The position numbers and the translations under genes were made by a program. Below are positions 1-7,492 of a stretch of 64,000 bases of DNA, one piece after another (the first letter of the stretch is position 1; the number at the start of each line of letters is the position of its first letter). The notes below the pieces were generated by a model. That model saw only the letters and a program-made list of their open reading frames with translations. It made no database searches and was not told the origin of the DNA. The DNA comes from Methylobacterium sp. (GTDB lineage: Bacteria > Pseudomonadota > Alphaproteobacteria > Rhizobiales > Beijerinckiaceae): assembly GCA_020252645.1 (NCBI GenBank), contig JADCCN010000002.1, positions 186,001 through 250,000 on the forward strand, written 5' to 3'.

Positions 1-1
1 T

Positions 2-424
2 CTTGAAGGCGCGCGCATCTCCAAGGTGCGCGAGAGCCTCGTTTCCATCGAGCGCATGCTGCTCTTCCTCACGGCGAATACCGCCGGCGCAACCCTGCCC
101 GAGAACCTGCGCGGGGAAGTGCGCACCACACTCCGCGACTTGCAGAGTCTCGAGGATCACGCGACCTTCCTCGCCTCGAAGATCCAGTTCCTGCTCGATG
201 CCACGCTGGGCCTCGTCAACCTCGAGCAGAACAAGATCATCAAGATCTTCTCGGTGGCGGCCGTCATCTTCCTGCCGCCCACGCTCATTGCGTCGATTTA
301 CGGCATGAACTTCAAGGTGATGCCCGAACTCGAATGGGCTGCGGGCTACCCCATGGCGCTGGCGCTGATGGTCGCTGCGGCGGGCGGCACCTATGCTTTC
401 TTCAAGATCAAGCGCTGGCTGTGA
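2..424 (+). CDS. CorA-type divalent cation channel, C-terminal part
   Basis: C-terminal part of a CorA-family Mg2+ (possibly Co2+/Ni2+) channel; the frame is already open at base 2 and the start lies outside the window. The fragment shows the end of the long cytosolic stalk helix (ending LDATLGLVNLEQN), a first membrane helix (FSVAAVIFLPPTLIASI), the family signature G-M-N at 302-310, an acidic periplasmic loop (MPELEW), a second membrane helix and the basic tail KIKRWL. In the family, five subunits form one pore and the GMN loop is the selectivity mouth. It stops one base before the start of the next gene, so the two are probably cotranscribed. The family call is firm; the transported ion cannot be told from this part. 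Confidence 0.95.
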   Translation, partial: LEGARISKVRESLVSIERMLLFLTANTAGATLPENLRGEVRTTLRDLQSLEDHATFLASKIQFLLDATLGLVNLEQNKIIKIFSVAAVIFLPPTLIASIYGMNFKVMPELEWAAGYPMALALMVAAAGGTYAFFKIKRWL

Positions 425-425
425 C

Positions 426-1082
426 ATGTGCGGGCGATTTGCGCTGACGCTCCCGCCCGAAGCCGCGCGCCAGTATTTCGGTTATCTCGAACAGCCGAAT
501 TTCCCACCGCGTTTCGATATCCGACCGACCGATCCGGTGGCGGTGGTCACGGCCACGCAAGGCGCACGGCATTTCATGCTCATGCGCTGGGGCTTCATCC
601 CCGGTTTCGTGAAGGACGAGAAGGAATTCCCACTTCTCATCAATGCGCGCAGCGAGACAGTGTTCGAGAAGGCGAGCTTCCGCAATGCGATTCGGAAGCG
701 GCGCTGCCTGTTCATCGCAGATGCGTTCTATGAGTGGATGAAGCTCGATGAAAAGGGTCGGAAGAAGCAGCCCTACCGTATCTTCCGCCCCTCCGGTGAG
801 CCGCTCGCCATGGCGGGAATCCACGAGACCTGGTCCAGCCGGGATGGCTCCGAGATCGATACCTGCGCGATCCTCACGACCACCGCCAACGCGACGCTCG
901 CGGCCATCCATGATCGCATGCCGGTGATCCTCGCCTCTGCCGATTTCGAGGCCTGGCTCGCACCGGAAACCGAGCAAGGTAGGTTGCAAAGTTTAATGCG
1001 TCCGTTAATCGACGAGGGGCTGGTGATGGAGCGAATCCAAAGGGTCGGCCCGCCGGAACCGGAAGAGGGGAAGCTGCTATGA
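426..1082 (+). CDS. SRAP/YedK (HMCES-like) abasic-site crosslinking protein
   Basis: SOS response-associated peptidase fold protein of 218 residues, the usual length. Proteins of this family crosslink covalently to abasic sites in single-stranded DNA through the N-terminal cysteine. The start at 426 is chosen because it gives Met-Cys-Gly-Arg-Phe, so Met removal exposes Cys2, the catalytic residue; an upstream in-frame ATG at 393 would bury it. The other active-site elements are visible: the Asn of LINARSET, the Glu of DAFYEW and the His of AIHDRMPVIL. It follows corA by one base and its stop overlaps the start of the next small gene by four bases (ATGA), indicating one transcript. Confidence 0.95.
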   Translation: MCGRFALTLPPEAARQYFGYLEQPNFPPRFDIRPTDPVAVVTATQGARHFMLMRWGFIPGFVKDEKEFPLLINARSETVFEKASFRNAIRKRRCLFIADAFYEWMKLDEKGRKKQPYRIFRPSGEPLAMAGIHETWSSRDGSEIDTCAILTTTANATLAAIHDRMPVILASADFEAWLAPETEQGRLQSLMRPLIDEGLVMERIQRVGPPEPEEGKLL

Positions 1083-1330
1083 GCACCATGCTCCAGGTCT
1101 TCTTGCTGATCAGCCCGCTGCTCCTGCTGGTTCTTGTGATTTTTTGGGCAGATCGGGGCCGAGATCCCGGCAATGTGTTTACCTCTCGGCAGAAGCGGGA
1201 GGATGAATCCGCAAGACGGCTCCGAGCCGACGGCGATACAGGCGGGAGCTATGTCCCGATCGTCAACGGGGGTAAATTTTCCAACGCCGGTGATGCTGGT
1301 GGTGGCGATTGTGGAGGCGGGGGCGACTAG
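1079..1330 (+). CDS. small membrane protein with Gly/Cys-rich tail
   Basis: Protein of 83 residues without a recognised family. Residues 1-23 form one hydrophobic helix (LLISPLLLLVLVIFWA), followed by a basic-acidic linker (RQKREDESARRL) and a C-terminal tail of Gly, Asp and one Cys (GGGDCGGGGD). Such Gly-Cys tails occur on small bacterial membrane proteins of unknown function. It is translationally coupled to the SRAP gene through ATGA. Its stop codon TAG (1328-1330) is made from the duplicated TA of the flanking repeat plus the first G of that repeat. Function unknown; coding status is supported by the coupling and by a membrane helix with charged flank. Confidence 0.7.
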   Translation: MSTMLQVFLLISPLLLLVLVIFWADRGRDPGNVFTSRQKREDESARRLRADGDTGGSYVPIVNGGKFSNAGDAGGGDCGGGGD

Positions 1331-1429
1331 AGCATGATGTGTTCAGACGGAAGCACATCATGCTCTAATCTTATTATTATCGCATGCTTTTTTGTGAAAA
1401 ACCGGATTCCACTTTTTCACAGCATGCTC
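1330..1429. mobile_element. two-hairpin TA-flanked repeat, subfamily A (100 bp)
   Basis: Element begins GAGCATGATGTG and ends CAGCATGCTC, with TA directly outside each end (1328-1329 and 1430-1431). It consists of hairpin 1 (GAGCATGATGTG / CACATCATGCTC, 1330-1365), an AT-rich linker, and hairpin 2 (arms GCATGC and GTGAAAAA / TTTTTCAC) whose loop holds the core ACCGGATTCCAC. It lies between convergent genes, and its ends supply TAG stop codons to both. No coding capacity. The architecture recalls rhizobial intergenic mosaic elements; mobility is inferred from the TA duplication. Confidence 0.9.
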
Positions 1430-2667
1430 TAGCGCGTGAAGACCGCCATGACCTCGACATGGGCCGAATAGCGGAACTGGTCCACCGGGGTCACCGGCTC
1501 CAGCCTGAACCCGCCATCGACGAGGATGCGCGCATCGCGCGCGAAACTTTCAGGATCGCAGGAGATCGAGACGACCTTCGCAACCTTCGATTTCGCCAGC
1601 TCGCGCGCCTGCGCCTCCGCACCCTGGCGGGGCGGGTCCATCAGAACCGCATCGAAAGGTTTGAGATCCGGCGCAAAAAACGGGCGACGGAACAGATCGC
1701 GCGCCTCGGCCACCAGCGGCTTGCCGCCGGGATTGGCGCGGATGGAGCGGGAAAGCGCCTCGATCGCCCCCTTGTCGGAATCGATCGCACTCACCTTCAC
1801 ATGCCGCGCGAGCCGCAACGCGAAAGGCCCCAGACCGCAGAAAAAATCAGCGACGTGCTTCGCGCCCTTCAGCGCCTCCACGGCAAAGCCCGCAAGAGTC
1901 GCCTCGGCCTCGGCGGTCGCCTGCAGAAAGGAGCCGGGCGGCAGATAGGCCGTGAGGCCATCGAAGGTGAGCACCGGCACGCGCGCCTCGATCAGGCGTT
2001 CGCCATGCAGGGAGAGGCGGGCAAGATCGCGCTCGCGGGCGAAGGCGATGAGCTTCTGGCGCAGGCCATCCACCAGCGGGCCGGAGCCGCGGATGTCGCA
2101 ATCGATGCCCGCATCGCAGGCCGTGACCTGGACATCGAGCGGCTTGGCGACCCCGCGCAGGATATGCCCGATGCCCCGGGCGATCTCCGGCGCAGGCGCG
2201 AGCGCGGGCACCAGAAGCGGGCAGGAATCGAGATCCACCAGCGCATGGCTGCGCGCCTGCATGAAACCCGCCTCGATGCGCCCGCCAGGCGCCTTGGGGT
2301 ATCGCACATGCAGGGTCACGCGGCGGCGGCCTGCGCCATGGGCAACACGCGCGGGCAGCACTTGCGCCGCGATCTTCGCGCGGCGAAGGGCCGTTGCCAC
2401 ACGCTCGCGCTTCCATTCGGCAATCCGTTCTCCGGCCCAGTGCTGCACGGCGCAACCGCCGCAGCGGGTGAAGTGCGGACAGGGCGGGAGGACGCGATCC
2501 GGGCTTGCCTCCACGATGTCGAGCAGCGTGCCGCGCTCGCCCTCGCGGGTGATGCGCGCTGTTTCGCCCGGCAACACGAAAGGCACATGCACGCGGTGGC
2601 CATCCGCCATGCCGATGCCATCGCCGCGCGCGCCCATGGCGGTGAAGGTGACGTTTTCGGGATTCAT
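1429..2667 (-). CDS. RumA/TrmA-family RNA (uracil-5-)-methyltransferase
   Basis: SAM-dependent RNA uridine C5-methyltransferase, 412 residues. The N-terminal region resembles a TRAM domain (residues 1-55). The iron-sulfur ligands typical of RlmD/RlmC are present: CPHFTRCGGC at about residues 63-72 and a fourth Cys in LDSCPLL. The methyltransferase core has the SAM loop DFFCGLGPFALRLA, the motif MDPPRQG and the catalytic Cys of SISCDP; the base-acting Glu is in AHVEVM near the C-terminus. It probably modifies 23S rRNA, but the target base cannot be assigned. The start overlaps the tlyA stop by four bases, so the two methyltransferases are coupled. Its TAG stop is formed by the flanking repeat. 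Confidence 0.92.
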   Translation of the reverse strand: MNPENVTFTAMGARGDGIGMADGHRVHVPFVLPGETARITREGERGTLLDIVEASPDRVLPPCPHFTRCGGCAVQHWAGERIAEWKRERVATALRRAKIAAQVLPARVAHGAGRRRVTLHVRYPKAPGGRIEAGFMQARSHALVDLDSCPLLVPALAPAPEIARGIGHILRGVAKPLDVQVTACDAGIDCDIRGSGPLVDGLRQKLIAFARERDLARLSLHGERLIEARVPVLTFDGLTAYLPPGSFLQATAEAEATLAGFAVEALKGAKHVADFFCGLGPFALRLARHVKVSAIDSDKGAIEALSRSIRANPGGKPLVAEARDLFRRPFFAPDLKPFDAVLMDPPRQGAEAQARELAKSKVAKVVSISCDPESFARDARILVDGGFRLEPVTPVDQFRYSAHVEVMAVFTR

Positions 2668-3395
2668 GCGGGTTTTCGCGCGTGGAGCAGGAATTCGCGG
2701 TTGCCATCCCCGCCGGTGATGGGGGAGGGGATGAGGCCGAGGATCGTGAGGCCCAACGCAGCCACTTCGCCGGCAACCCGGCTTGCGATCTCCCGTTGAA
2801 GCGCCGCATCGCGAATCACGCCATCCTTGCTCGATCCCGGCCCCGCCTCGAATTGCGGCTTGACGAGTGCGATGAGATCTCCACCCGCTTCGAGCCGCGC
2901 AAGACCGGCCGGCAGAGCTTTCGCGAGCCCGATGAAGGAGAGATCGGCGACAACGAGGCTTGCCATCTCCGGAACCTCGGCTGCGGTGATGGCCCGCGCA
3001 TCGAGCCCCTCGAGCGCCACCAGGCGCGCCTCCGCCGCAAGACGAGGGTGCAGCTGGCCATGGCCGATATCCACCGCATAGACGCGCCTGGCACCACGCC
3101 TGAGCAGGGCATCCGTGAAGCCGCCGGTGGAGGCTCCGAGATCGAGCGCGATGCGATCTGCCGGGAAGACGCCAAAGGCATCAAGCGCCGCGAGCAGTTT
3201 CACCCCGCCGCGCGAGACCGTTTCGAACGGGCGGCTTGCTTCGAGCCGCGCCCCGGCGCGCACGGATCGGGAGGGCTTGTCCATTATCGCGCCATCCGCG
3301 CGCACCAGCCCTGCCTCGATCGCCGCACGCGCCAGCGCACGGCTTTCGAACAGGCCGCGTTCCACGAGAAGCTGGTCAATGCGCTGGCGATTCAT
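2664..3395 (-). CDS. tlyA: TlyA-family rRNA 2'-O-methyltransferase
   Basis: Protein of 243 residues with an S4 RNA-binding domain (residues 1-62, RIDQLLVERGLFESRALARA) followed by a Rossmann-like FtsJ/RrmJ methyltransferase domain with the SAM motif ALDLGASTGGFTDALL and the catalytic region LVKPQFEAG. Characterised TlyA proteins methylate ribose 2'-OH groups in 16S and 23S rRNA; the old name hemolysin A is historical. It is the first gene of a two-gene minus-strand unit with the RumA-type methyltransferase. In many Hyphomicrobiales this pair directly follows dxs; here a superoxide dismutase pseudogene on the opposite strand lies in between. Confidence 0.93.
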   Translation of the reverse strand: MNRQRIDQLLVERGLFESRALARAAIEAGLVRADGAIMDKPSRSVRAGARLEASRPFETVSRGGVKLLAALDAFGVFPADRIALDLGASTGGFTDALLRRGARRVYAVDIGHGQLHPRLAAEARLVALEGLDARAITAAEVPEMASLVVADLSFIGLAKALPAGLARLEAGGDLIALVKPQFEAGPGSSKDGVIRDAALQREIASRVAGEVAALGLTILGLIPSPITGGDGNREFLLHARKPA

Positions 3396-3505
3396 GAGGG
3401 GTGAATGGTTTCGGCCTGGCCTGCAACCGCTATGGCTCCATCTATGTTCCGAAACAAGACGCTTCCGCCTGGGCCACGGGGCCTGGGCGGGAAAGCGCTT
3501 TCCGA

Positions 3506-3511
3506 AGGAGG
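3506..3511 (+). promoter_or_regulatory. Shine-Dalgarno of the broken sod gene
   Basis: A perfect AGGAGG at 3506-3511, six bases before codon AAG at 3518. Reading from 3518 gives K-N-T-Q-L-S-R-R-L-F, the start of a twin-arginine signal. The best explanation is that AAG is a mutated ATG start, leaving an orphan ribosome binding site. Confidence 0.6.
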
Positions 3512-3517
3512 AACCCC

Positions 3518-4340
3518 AAGAATACCCAACTCTCCCGTCGCCTGTTTCTTGCCGGTGCCGCGGTCGCAGCCGGCGCCAGCGCCCTGCCGCGCACGGTGTT
3601 CGCTGAGGCTGCTCCCCCCGCAGCCCCGGCCGGCCCCTTCACGCTGCCGCAGCTCGGCTAGAGCACGTCTCGTTTTGATGGAATCAAAACCGTGCTCTAT
3701 CTTATTGTTTTGTCGCATGTTGTTGCGCATCATGCTCTATGCCTTCAACGCGCTGGAGCCGCATATCGATGCGATGACAATGGAGATCCACTCCCAGCGG
3801 CACCATGGCGCCTTCATCGCCAACCTCAACAATTTCGCAAAGGACCACGGCGTGCTCGCGAATGGCTCGATCCCCGGGCTGCTCGCGGATTGGCAGCAGC
3901 TCCCGGAGGCGATCCGCATGGGCGCGAAGAATTCGCTCGGCGGCCATGCCAACCATGCCATGTTCTGGCAGATCATGACCCCCGGCGGCGCGAAGGCGCC
4001 GGAGGGCGACCTCAAGGCCGCGATCGACCGCGACCTCGGCGGTTTCGACAAGCTGAAGGCCGATTTCAACGGGGCCGGTGGCCGCCTGTTCGGTTCGGGC
4101 TGGGTGTTCGTCACGGTCTCGAAAGATGGCAAGTTCGCACTCGTCTCGAAGCCGAACCAGGATACCCCGCTCATGGACGGCCAGATGGTGCTTTTCGGCA
4201 ATGACGTGTGGGAGCACGCCTATTATCTGAAGTACCAGAACCGCCGCCCGGAATATCTCGCGAACTGGTGGAATGTCGCCAACTGGTCGAAGATCGCCGA
4301 GCGCTATGCCAAAGCCCGGGCCGGCACGCTGGAGATCTGA
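3518..4340 (+). pseudogene. Tat-exported Fe/Mn superoxide dismutase, split by a repeat element
   Basis: Fe/Mn superoxide dismutase broken by a 77-bp repeat. The first part (3518-3658) encodes a twin-arginine signal (LSRRLFLAGAAVAAGASALP, cleavage near VFA) and the SOD N-terminus FTLPQLG, then stops at TAG 3659-3661. The second part (3740-4340, different frame) resumes YAFNALEPHIDA and is complete to the C-terminus, with the metal ligands in HSQRHHGAF, LGGHANHAMFW and DVWEHAYY. Removing the element plus one TA copy (79 bases) rejoins Gly-Tyr-Ala-Phe in frame. The start codon also looks lost (AAG at the ATG position behind a perfect AGGAGG). An ATG at 3732, within the element end, could allow an unexported catalytic domain to be made, without an obvious ribosome binding site. 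Confidence 0.88.
3661..3737. mobile_element. TA-flanked repeat, subfamily B, internally deleted (77 bp), inside sod
   Basis: Element running from GAGCACGTCTCG to CATCATGCTC, flanked by TA at 3659-3660 and 3738-3739. Hairpin 1 (3661-3697) has arms GTTTTGATGGAATCAAAAC within GAGCACG/CGTGCTC. Hairpin 2 is truncated: compared with the reverse complement of the copy at 14305-14403 it lacks about 22 bases including the ACCGGT core. It is the only copy in the window within a protein-coding sequence, and the empty site can be reconstructed exactly. Confidence 0.9.
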
Positions 4341-4357
4341 GTTTCGCTCCCCGCCTC

Positions 4358-4390
4358 GCCGGCCCGGATTTTCCCCGGGGCCGGCTTTTT
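4358..4390. terminator. Rho-independent terminator between sod and dxs
   Basis: A GC-rich hairpin with arms GCCGGCCCGG and CCGGGGCCGGC (one bulge) around the loop ATTTTCC, followed by TTTTT at 4386-4390. It lies 18 bases after the sod stop and before the convergent dxs end, so it terminates plus-strand transcription from sod; it has no equally good T-run on the dxs side. Confidence 0.75.
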
Positions 4391-4513
4391 CAGGCATTGG
4401 CCGCCGGCTTTTCGAGATGCGCCGGCGCGCGCAGGAAGCTCGCTCCCGGCCATCATTCCTGAATGCCGGATTATTGGCCACCGGATTCTCGATTACCCGC
4501 CGAAGCCGGATCT

Positions 4514-6433
4514 TCAGGCCCGGGCCGATCGGCGGCTCTGCTGGCGCGCGAGAACCTCGCGCACGGTCTTCACAATGCCGGCGGCATCAAGACCCGCCTC
4601 GGCATATTGCCGCGCGGGCGTATCGTGGTCCTGGTAGATGTCTGGCAGGGTCAATGTGCGCACGGCGAGCCCGCCATCGAGCAGCCCCTCTTCGGCGAGG
4701 GCGTGCAGCACCATGGCGCCAAAGCCGCCGCGCGAGCCTTCCTCGATGGTGATCAGCACCTCATGGGAGCCGGCGAGCCGGCGGATCAGATCCCTGTCCA
4801 GCGGCTTCGCAAAGCGCGCATCAGCCACAGAAGTGGAAAGCCCGAGCTTCTCAAGCTCCTCCGCTGCCTTCAGCGATTCACCAAGGCGCGTCCCCAGCGA
4901 GAGGATCGCGATATGATTGCCTTCACGGATGATGCGGCCCTTGCCGATGGGCAGGATTTCGCCGCGCTCCGGCATTTCCACGCCCACGCCGTCGCCGCGC
5001 GGATAGCGCAGGGCAATGGGGCCGATATCGTAGGCGGCACAGGTGCGCACCATATGCACGAGCTCGGCCTCGTCCGCTGCCGCCATCACCACCATGTTCG
5101 GCAGACAGCAGAGATAGGCGAGATCGAAGGCCCCGGCATGGGTCGCGCCATCGGCACCCACCAGCCCCGCGCGATCCATCGCGAAGCGCACCGGCAGGTT
5201 CTGCAAGGCGACATCATGCACGAGCTGATCGTAGCCGCGCTGCAGGAAGGTGGAATAGATCGCGCAGAACGGCTTGTAGCCCTCCGTCGCCATGCCCGCT
5301 GCGAAGGTTACGGCATGCTGCTCGGCAATGCCGACATCGAAGGTGCGCCGCGGAAAGGCCTGCCCGAAGAGATCGAGGCCCGTGCCGGAGGGCATGGCGG
5401 CCGTGATCGCCACAATCTTGTCATCGGCCTCGGCCTCGCGCTTCAGGCTTTCTGCGAAAACCTTGGTATAGCTCGGCGCGTTCGAGGGCGGCTTTGCCTG
5501 CTTTCCGGTGATGACATCGAATTTCTGCACGCCATGATACTTGTCGGCGCTGGCCTCGGCGGGCGGATATCCCTTGCCCTTCTGCGTCACGACATGGATC
5601 AGCACCGGTCCGATATCCTGGTCGCGCACATTGGTCAGCACGGGCAGGAGATGATCGAGATTGTGCCCGTCGATCGGCCCGACATAGTAGAAGCCAAGCT
5701 CCTCGAACATCGTGCCGCCTGTCCAGAAGCCGCGGCTGAATTCCTCGGTCTTGCGCGCCTTGTCATAGAAGAATTTTGGCAGTCTCTTCGCAAGCTGCTT
5801 CGCCGTTTCGCGCAAGGAGCGATAGGTGCGACCCGAGACAAGTCGCGCGAGATAGGCCGACATCGCCCCCACGGGCGGGGCGATCGACATGTCGTTGTCG
5901 TTGAGGATGACGATCAGGCGCGAGTGCAATGCGCCGGCATTGTTCATCGCCTCATAGGCCATGCCGGCAGACATCGCGCCGTCGCCGATCACGGCGATGA
6001 CATGGTTGTCGCGCCCCCCGAGATCGCGCGCGACCGCCATGCCGAGGCCGGCGGAAATCGAGGTGGAGGAATGCGCCGCGCCGAAGGGATCATACTCGCT
6101 CTCGCTGCGCCGGGTGAAGCCGGAGAGCCCGCCGCCCTGCCGCAAGGTGCGGATGCGATCGCGCCGGCCGGTCAGGATCTTGTGCGGATAGGCCTGGTGG
6201 CCGACATCCCAGATCACCCGGTCATCCGGCGTGCTGAATACATAATGCAGCGCGACCGTGAGTTCGACCACGCCCAGCCCCGCGCCGAGATGGCCGCCGG
6301 TGACCGAGACGGCGTCGATCATTTCCGCGCGCAATTCGTCGGCAACCTGCCGGAGGCTGGCGACCGGCATTTGCCGCAAATCGGCAGGAATTCCAATCTG
6401 GTCGAGAAGAGGCGTCGCCGGTCTTTGCGTCAT
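4514..6433 (-). CDS. dxs: 1-deoxy-D-xylulose-5-phosphate synthase
   Basis: Condenses pyruvate and glyceraldehyde 3-phosphate to DXP, the first step of the MEP isoprenoid pathway and a precursor for thiamine and pyridoxal; cytosolic. The protein has 639 residues, the normal length. Thiamine diphosphate binding is seen in [10 protein letters not shown] followed by LNDNDMSI (GDG...N motif), the N-terminal domain has [15 protein letters not shown], and the C-terminal transketolase domains show [16 protein letters not shown] and [15 protein letters not shown]. The start at 6433 gives the conventional N-terminus ([14 protein letters not shown]). The rhodanese gene lies 56 bases upstream on the same strand. 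The sequence looks intact and housekeeping. Confidence 0.98.
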   Translation of the reverse strand: MTQRPATPLLDQIGIPADLRQMPVASLRQVADELRAEMIDAVSVTGGHLGAGLGVVELTVALHYVFSTPDDRVIWDVGHQAYPHKILTGRRDRIRTLRQGGGLSGFTRRSESEYDPFGAAHSSTSISAGLGMAVARDLGGRDNHVIAVIGDGAMSAGMAYEAMNNAGALHSRLIVILNDNDMSIAPPVGAMSAYLARLVSGRTYRSLRETAKQLAKRLPKFFYDKARKTEEFSRGFWTGGTMFEELGFYYVGPIDGHNLDHLLPVLTNVRDQDIGPVLIHVVTQKGKGYPPAEASADKYHGVQKFDVITGKQAKPPSNAPSYTKVFAESLKREAEADDKIVAITAAMPSGTGLDLFGQAFPRRTFDVGIAEQHAVTFAAGMATEGYKPFCAIYSTFLQRGYDQLVHDVALQNLPVRFAMDRAGLVGADGATHAGAFDLAYLCCLPNMVVMAAADEAELVHMVRTCAAYDIGPIALRYPRGDGVGVEMPERGEILPIGKGRIIREGNHIAILSLGTRLGESLKAAEELEKLGLSTSVADARFAKPLDRDLIRRLAGSHEVLITIEEGSRGGFGAMVLHALAEEGLLDGGLAVRTLTLPDIYQDHDTPARQYAEAGLDAAGIVKTVREVLARQQSRRSARA

Positions 6434-6489
6434 CAGGCCGATATAGCCGGATCAGCGGCAAGGGCAACCGGCAATCGATCCGCCGCGTC

Positions 6490-7023
6490 TCAGCCTGTCG
6501 GCGAAGGCGCGCCGCTCGACTGGTTCCACGGCGCGCGAGCGAGCAGCAAGGCCATGCCGCAGAAGCCCGTGAGCCCCGCCACCATCAGCCCCGCACCGAC
6601 GAAAGCGGAGAGCCCGATGAAATAGGGGTGAACCAGCAGGCTCAGAATAACGCCCGAAAGAACAAGAAACCCGGCAATCGCCAGAACCTGACGCTCCAGC
6701 GGCAGAACCTTGCGCGCACCCTCGGCCATCGCGCCGCCGGTCTGTTTCCAGGCGCCGATGCCACCCGCAAGCGAATAGACCTCTCGGCCTGAAGCGGCGA
6801 GCCGCTCGCAGGCCATGGCGCTGCGCCGGCCCGAGGCGCAGACGAGCACCAGCCTTTCGTCCTCGCTTGGCGCGATCTCGACACGATCGAGCATGCCAAG
6901 CGGGATCGAACGCGCGCCGACGATATGGGCGGAAGCAAATTCCGCCGGCTCGCGCACATCGATGATCCGGGCCGTGCCGGCTTTCGCCCAGGCAAGGGCG
7001 GTGGCGGCGTCGATTTCACGCAT
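6490..7023 (-). CDS. rhodanese domain protein with C-terminal membrane segment
   Basis: Protein of 177 residues. Residues 1-100 form a rhodanese domain with the active-site loop LVCASGRRSAMA, whose Cys would carry the persulfide, and the typical IDVREPAEFASAHIVGA motif. Residues 115-165 contain two hydrophobic helices (VLAIAGFLVLSGVILSLLV and AFVGAGLMVAGLTGFCGMALLLA) like the YgaP/DUF2892 type membrane module. This arrangement anchors a sulfurtransferase on the cytosolic face of the inner membrane. It is upstream of dxs and divergent from the AhpD-like gene. The exact sulfur donor and acceptor are unknown. Confidence 0.88.
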   Translation of the reverse strand: MREIDAATALAWAKAGTARIIDVREPAEFASAHIVGARSIPLGMLDRVEIAPSEDERLVLVCASGRRSAMACERLAASGREVYSLAGGIGAWKQTGGAMAEGARKVLPLERQVLAIAGFLVLSGVILSLLVHPYFIGLSAFVGAGLMVAGLTGFCGMALLLARAPWNQSSGAPSPTG

Positions 7024-7066
7024 GTCCTGCTCCGTTTGGCGCGGCCAGGCTCTTCAGGCCCTGGCC

Positions 7067-7094
7067 TTTACAAATACTAATTCTTGAATATGTA
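7067..7094 (+). promoter_or_regulatory. candidate sigma-70 promoter for the AhpD-like gene
   Basis: TTTACA (7067-7072), a 16-base spacer and TATGTA (7089-7094), in an AT-rich stretch of the otherwise GC-rich divergent region, 45 bases before the start at 7139. The match to the -10 consensus is only partial. Confidence 0.3.
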
Positions 7095-7138
7095 GGATGA
7101 GACTGCCGTTCTGGCAAGTGCCATGGAGCTCCAAGACG

Positions 7139-7489
7139 ATGAAAAACTATCCCGACATCACGCGTGATATCTCGGCCGGCCTGCGCGAACTGCGCAAGGA
7201 TGTGCCTGACGCGCTGACCGGCTTCTCGCAACTGACCAAGGAAGCGATGAAGGACGGCGCCCTTGACAAGAAGACGAAGGAATTCATTGCCATGGCCCTG
7301 GGCGTGGCGGCCCGCTGCGATGCTTGCCTCGGCTTCCATGCCGAAGCGCTGGTGAAGCTGGGCGCAACCCGGCAGGAACTCGCCGAAGTGCTGGCCGTCA
7401 CCGTGCAGATGGGCGGCGGGCCCTCGCTGATGTATGCGGCGGATGCCATGACTGCCTTCCTGCAATTCGAAGCGCAGAAGGCGGCGTGA
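7139..7489 (+). CDS. carboxymuconolactone decarboxylase/AhpD-like protein
   Basis: Protein of 116 residues of the carboxymuconolactone decarboxylase superfamily, with the redox motif RCDACLGFH (C-x2-C-x3-H) typical of AhpD-like peroxidase partners rather than true decarboxylases. Helical throughout, with the family segment KTKEFIAMALGVAARCDACL. The start at 7139 has GGAG eleven bases upstream and produces the typical N-terminus MKNYPDITRDI; an earlier in-frame ATG at 7097 would add an atypical extension. It is convergent with pirin, with only three bases between the stop codons. Likely an antioxidant or thiol-disulfide role; the substrate is unknown. Confidence 0.9.
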   Translation: MKNYPDITRDISAGLRELRKDVPDALTGFSQLTKEAMKDGALDKKTKEFIAMALGVAARCDACLGFHAEALVKLGATRQELAEVLAVTVQMGGGPSLMYAADAMTAFLQFEAQKAA

Positions 7490-7492
7490 CGA

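Noticed and set aside
1384-2799. 471-codon open frame on the plus strand starting inside a repeat
   Set aside because: Antisense to the RumA-type methyltransferase, which carries all catalytic motifs.
3401-3661. ATG at 3401 as the start of the SOD signal peptide gene
   Set aside because: It adds about 40 residues before the twin-arginine motif and has no ribosome binding site; the AGGAGG at 3506 points to a start at 3518.
4463-6625. 720-codon open frame on the plus strand
   Set aside because: It is antisense to dxs, whose motifs are complete; long antisense frames are expected in GC-rich codon usage.
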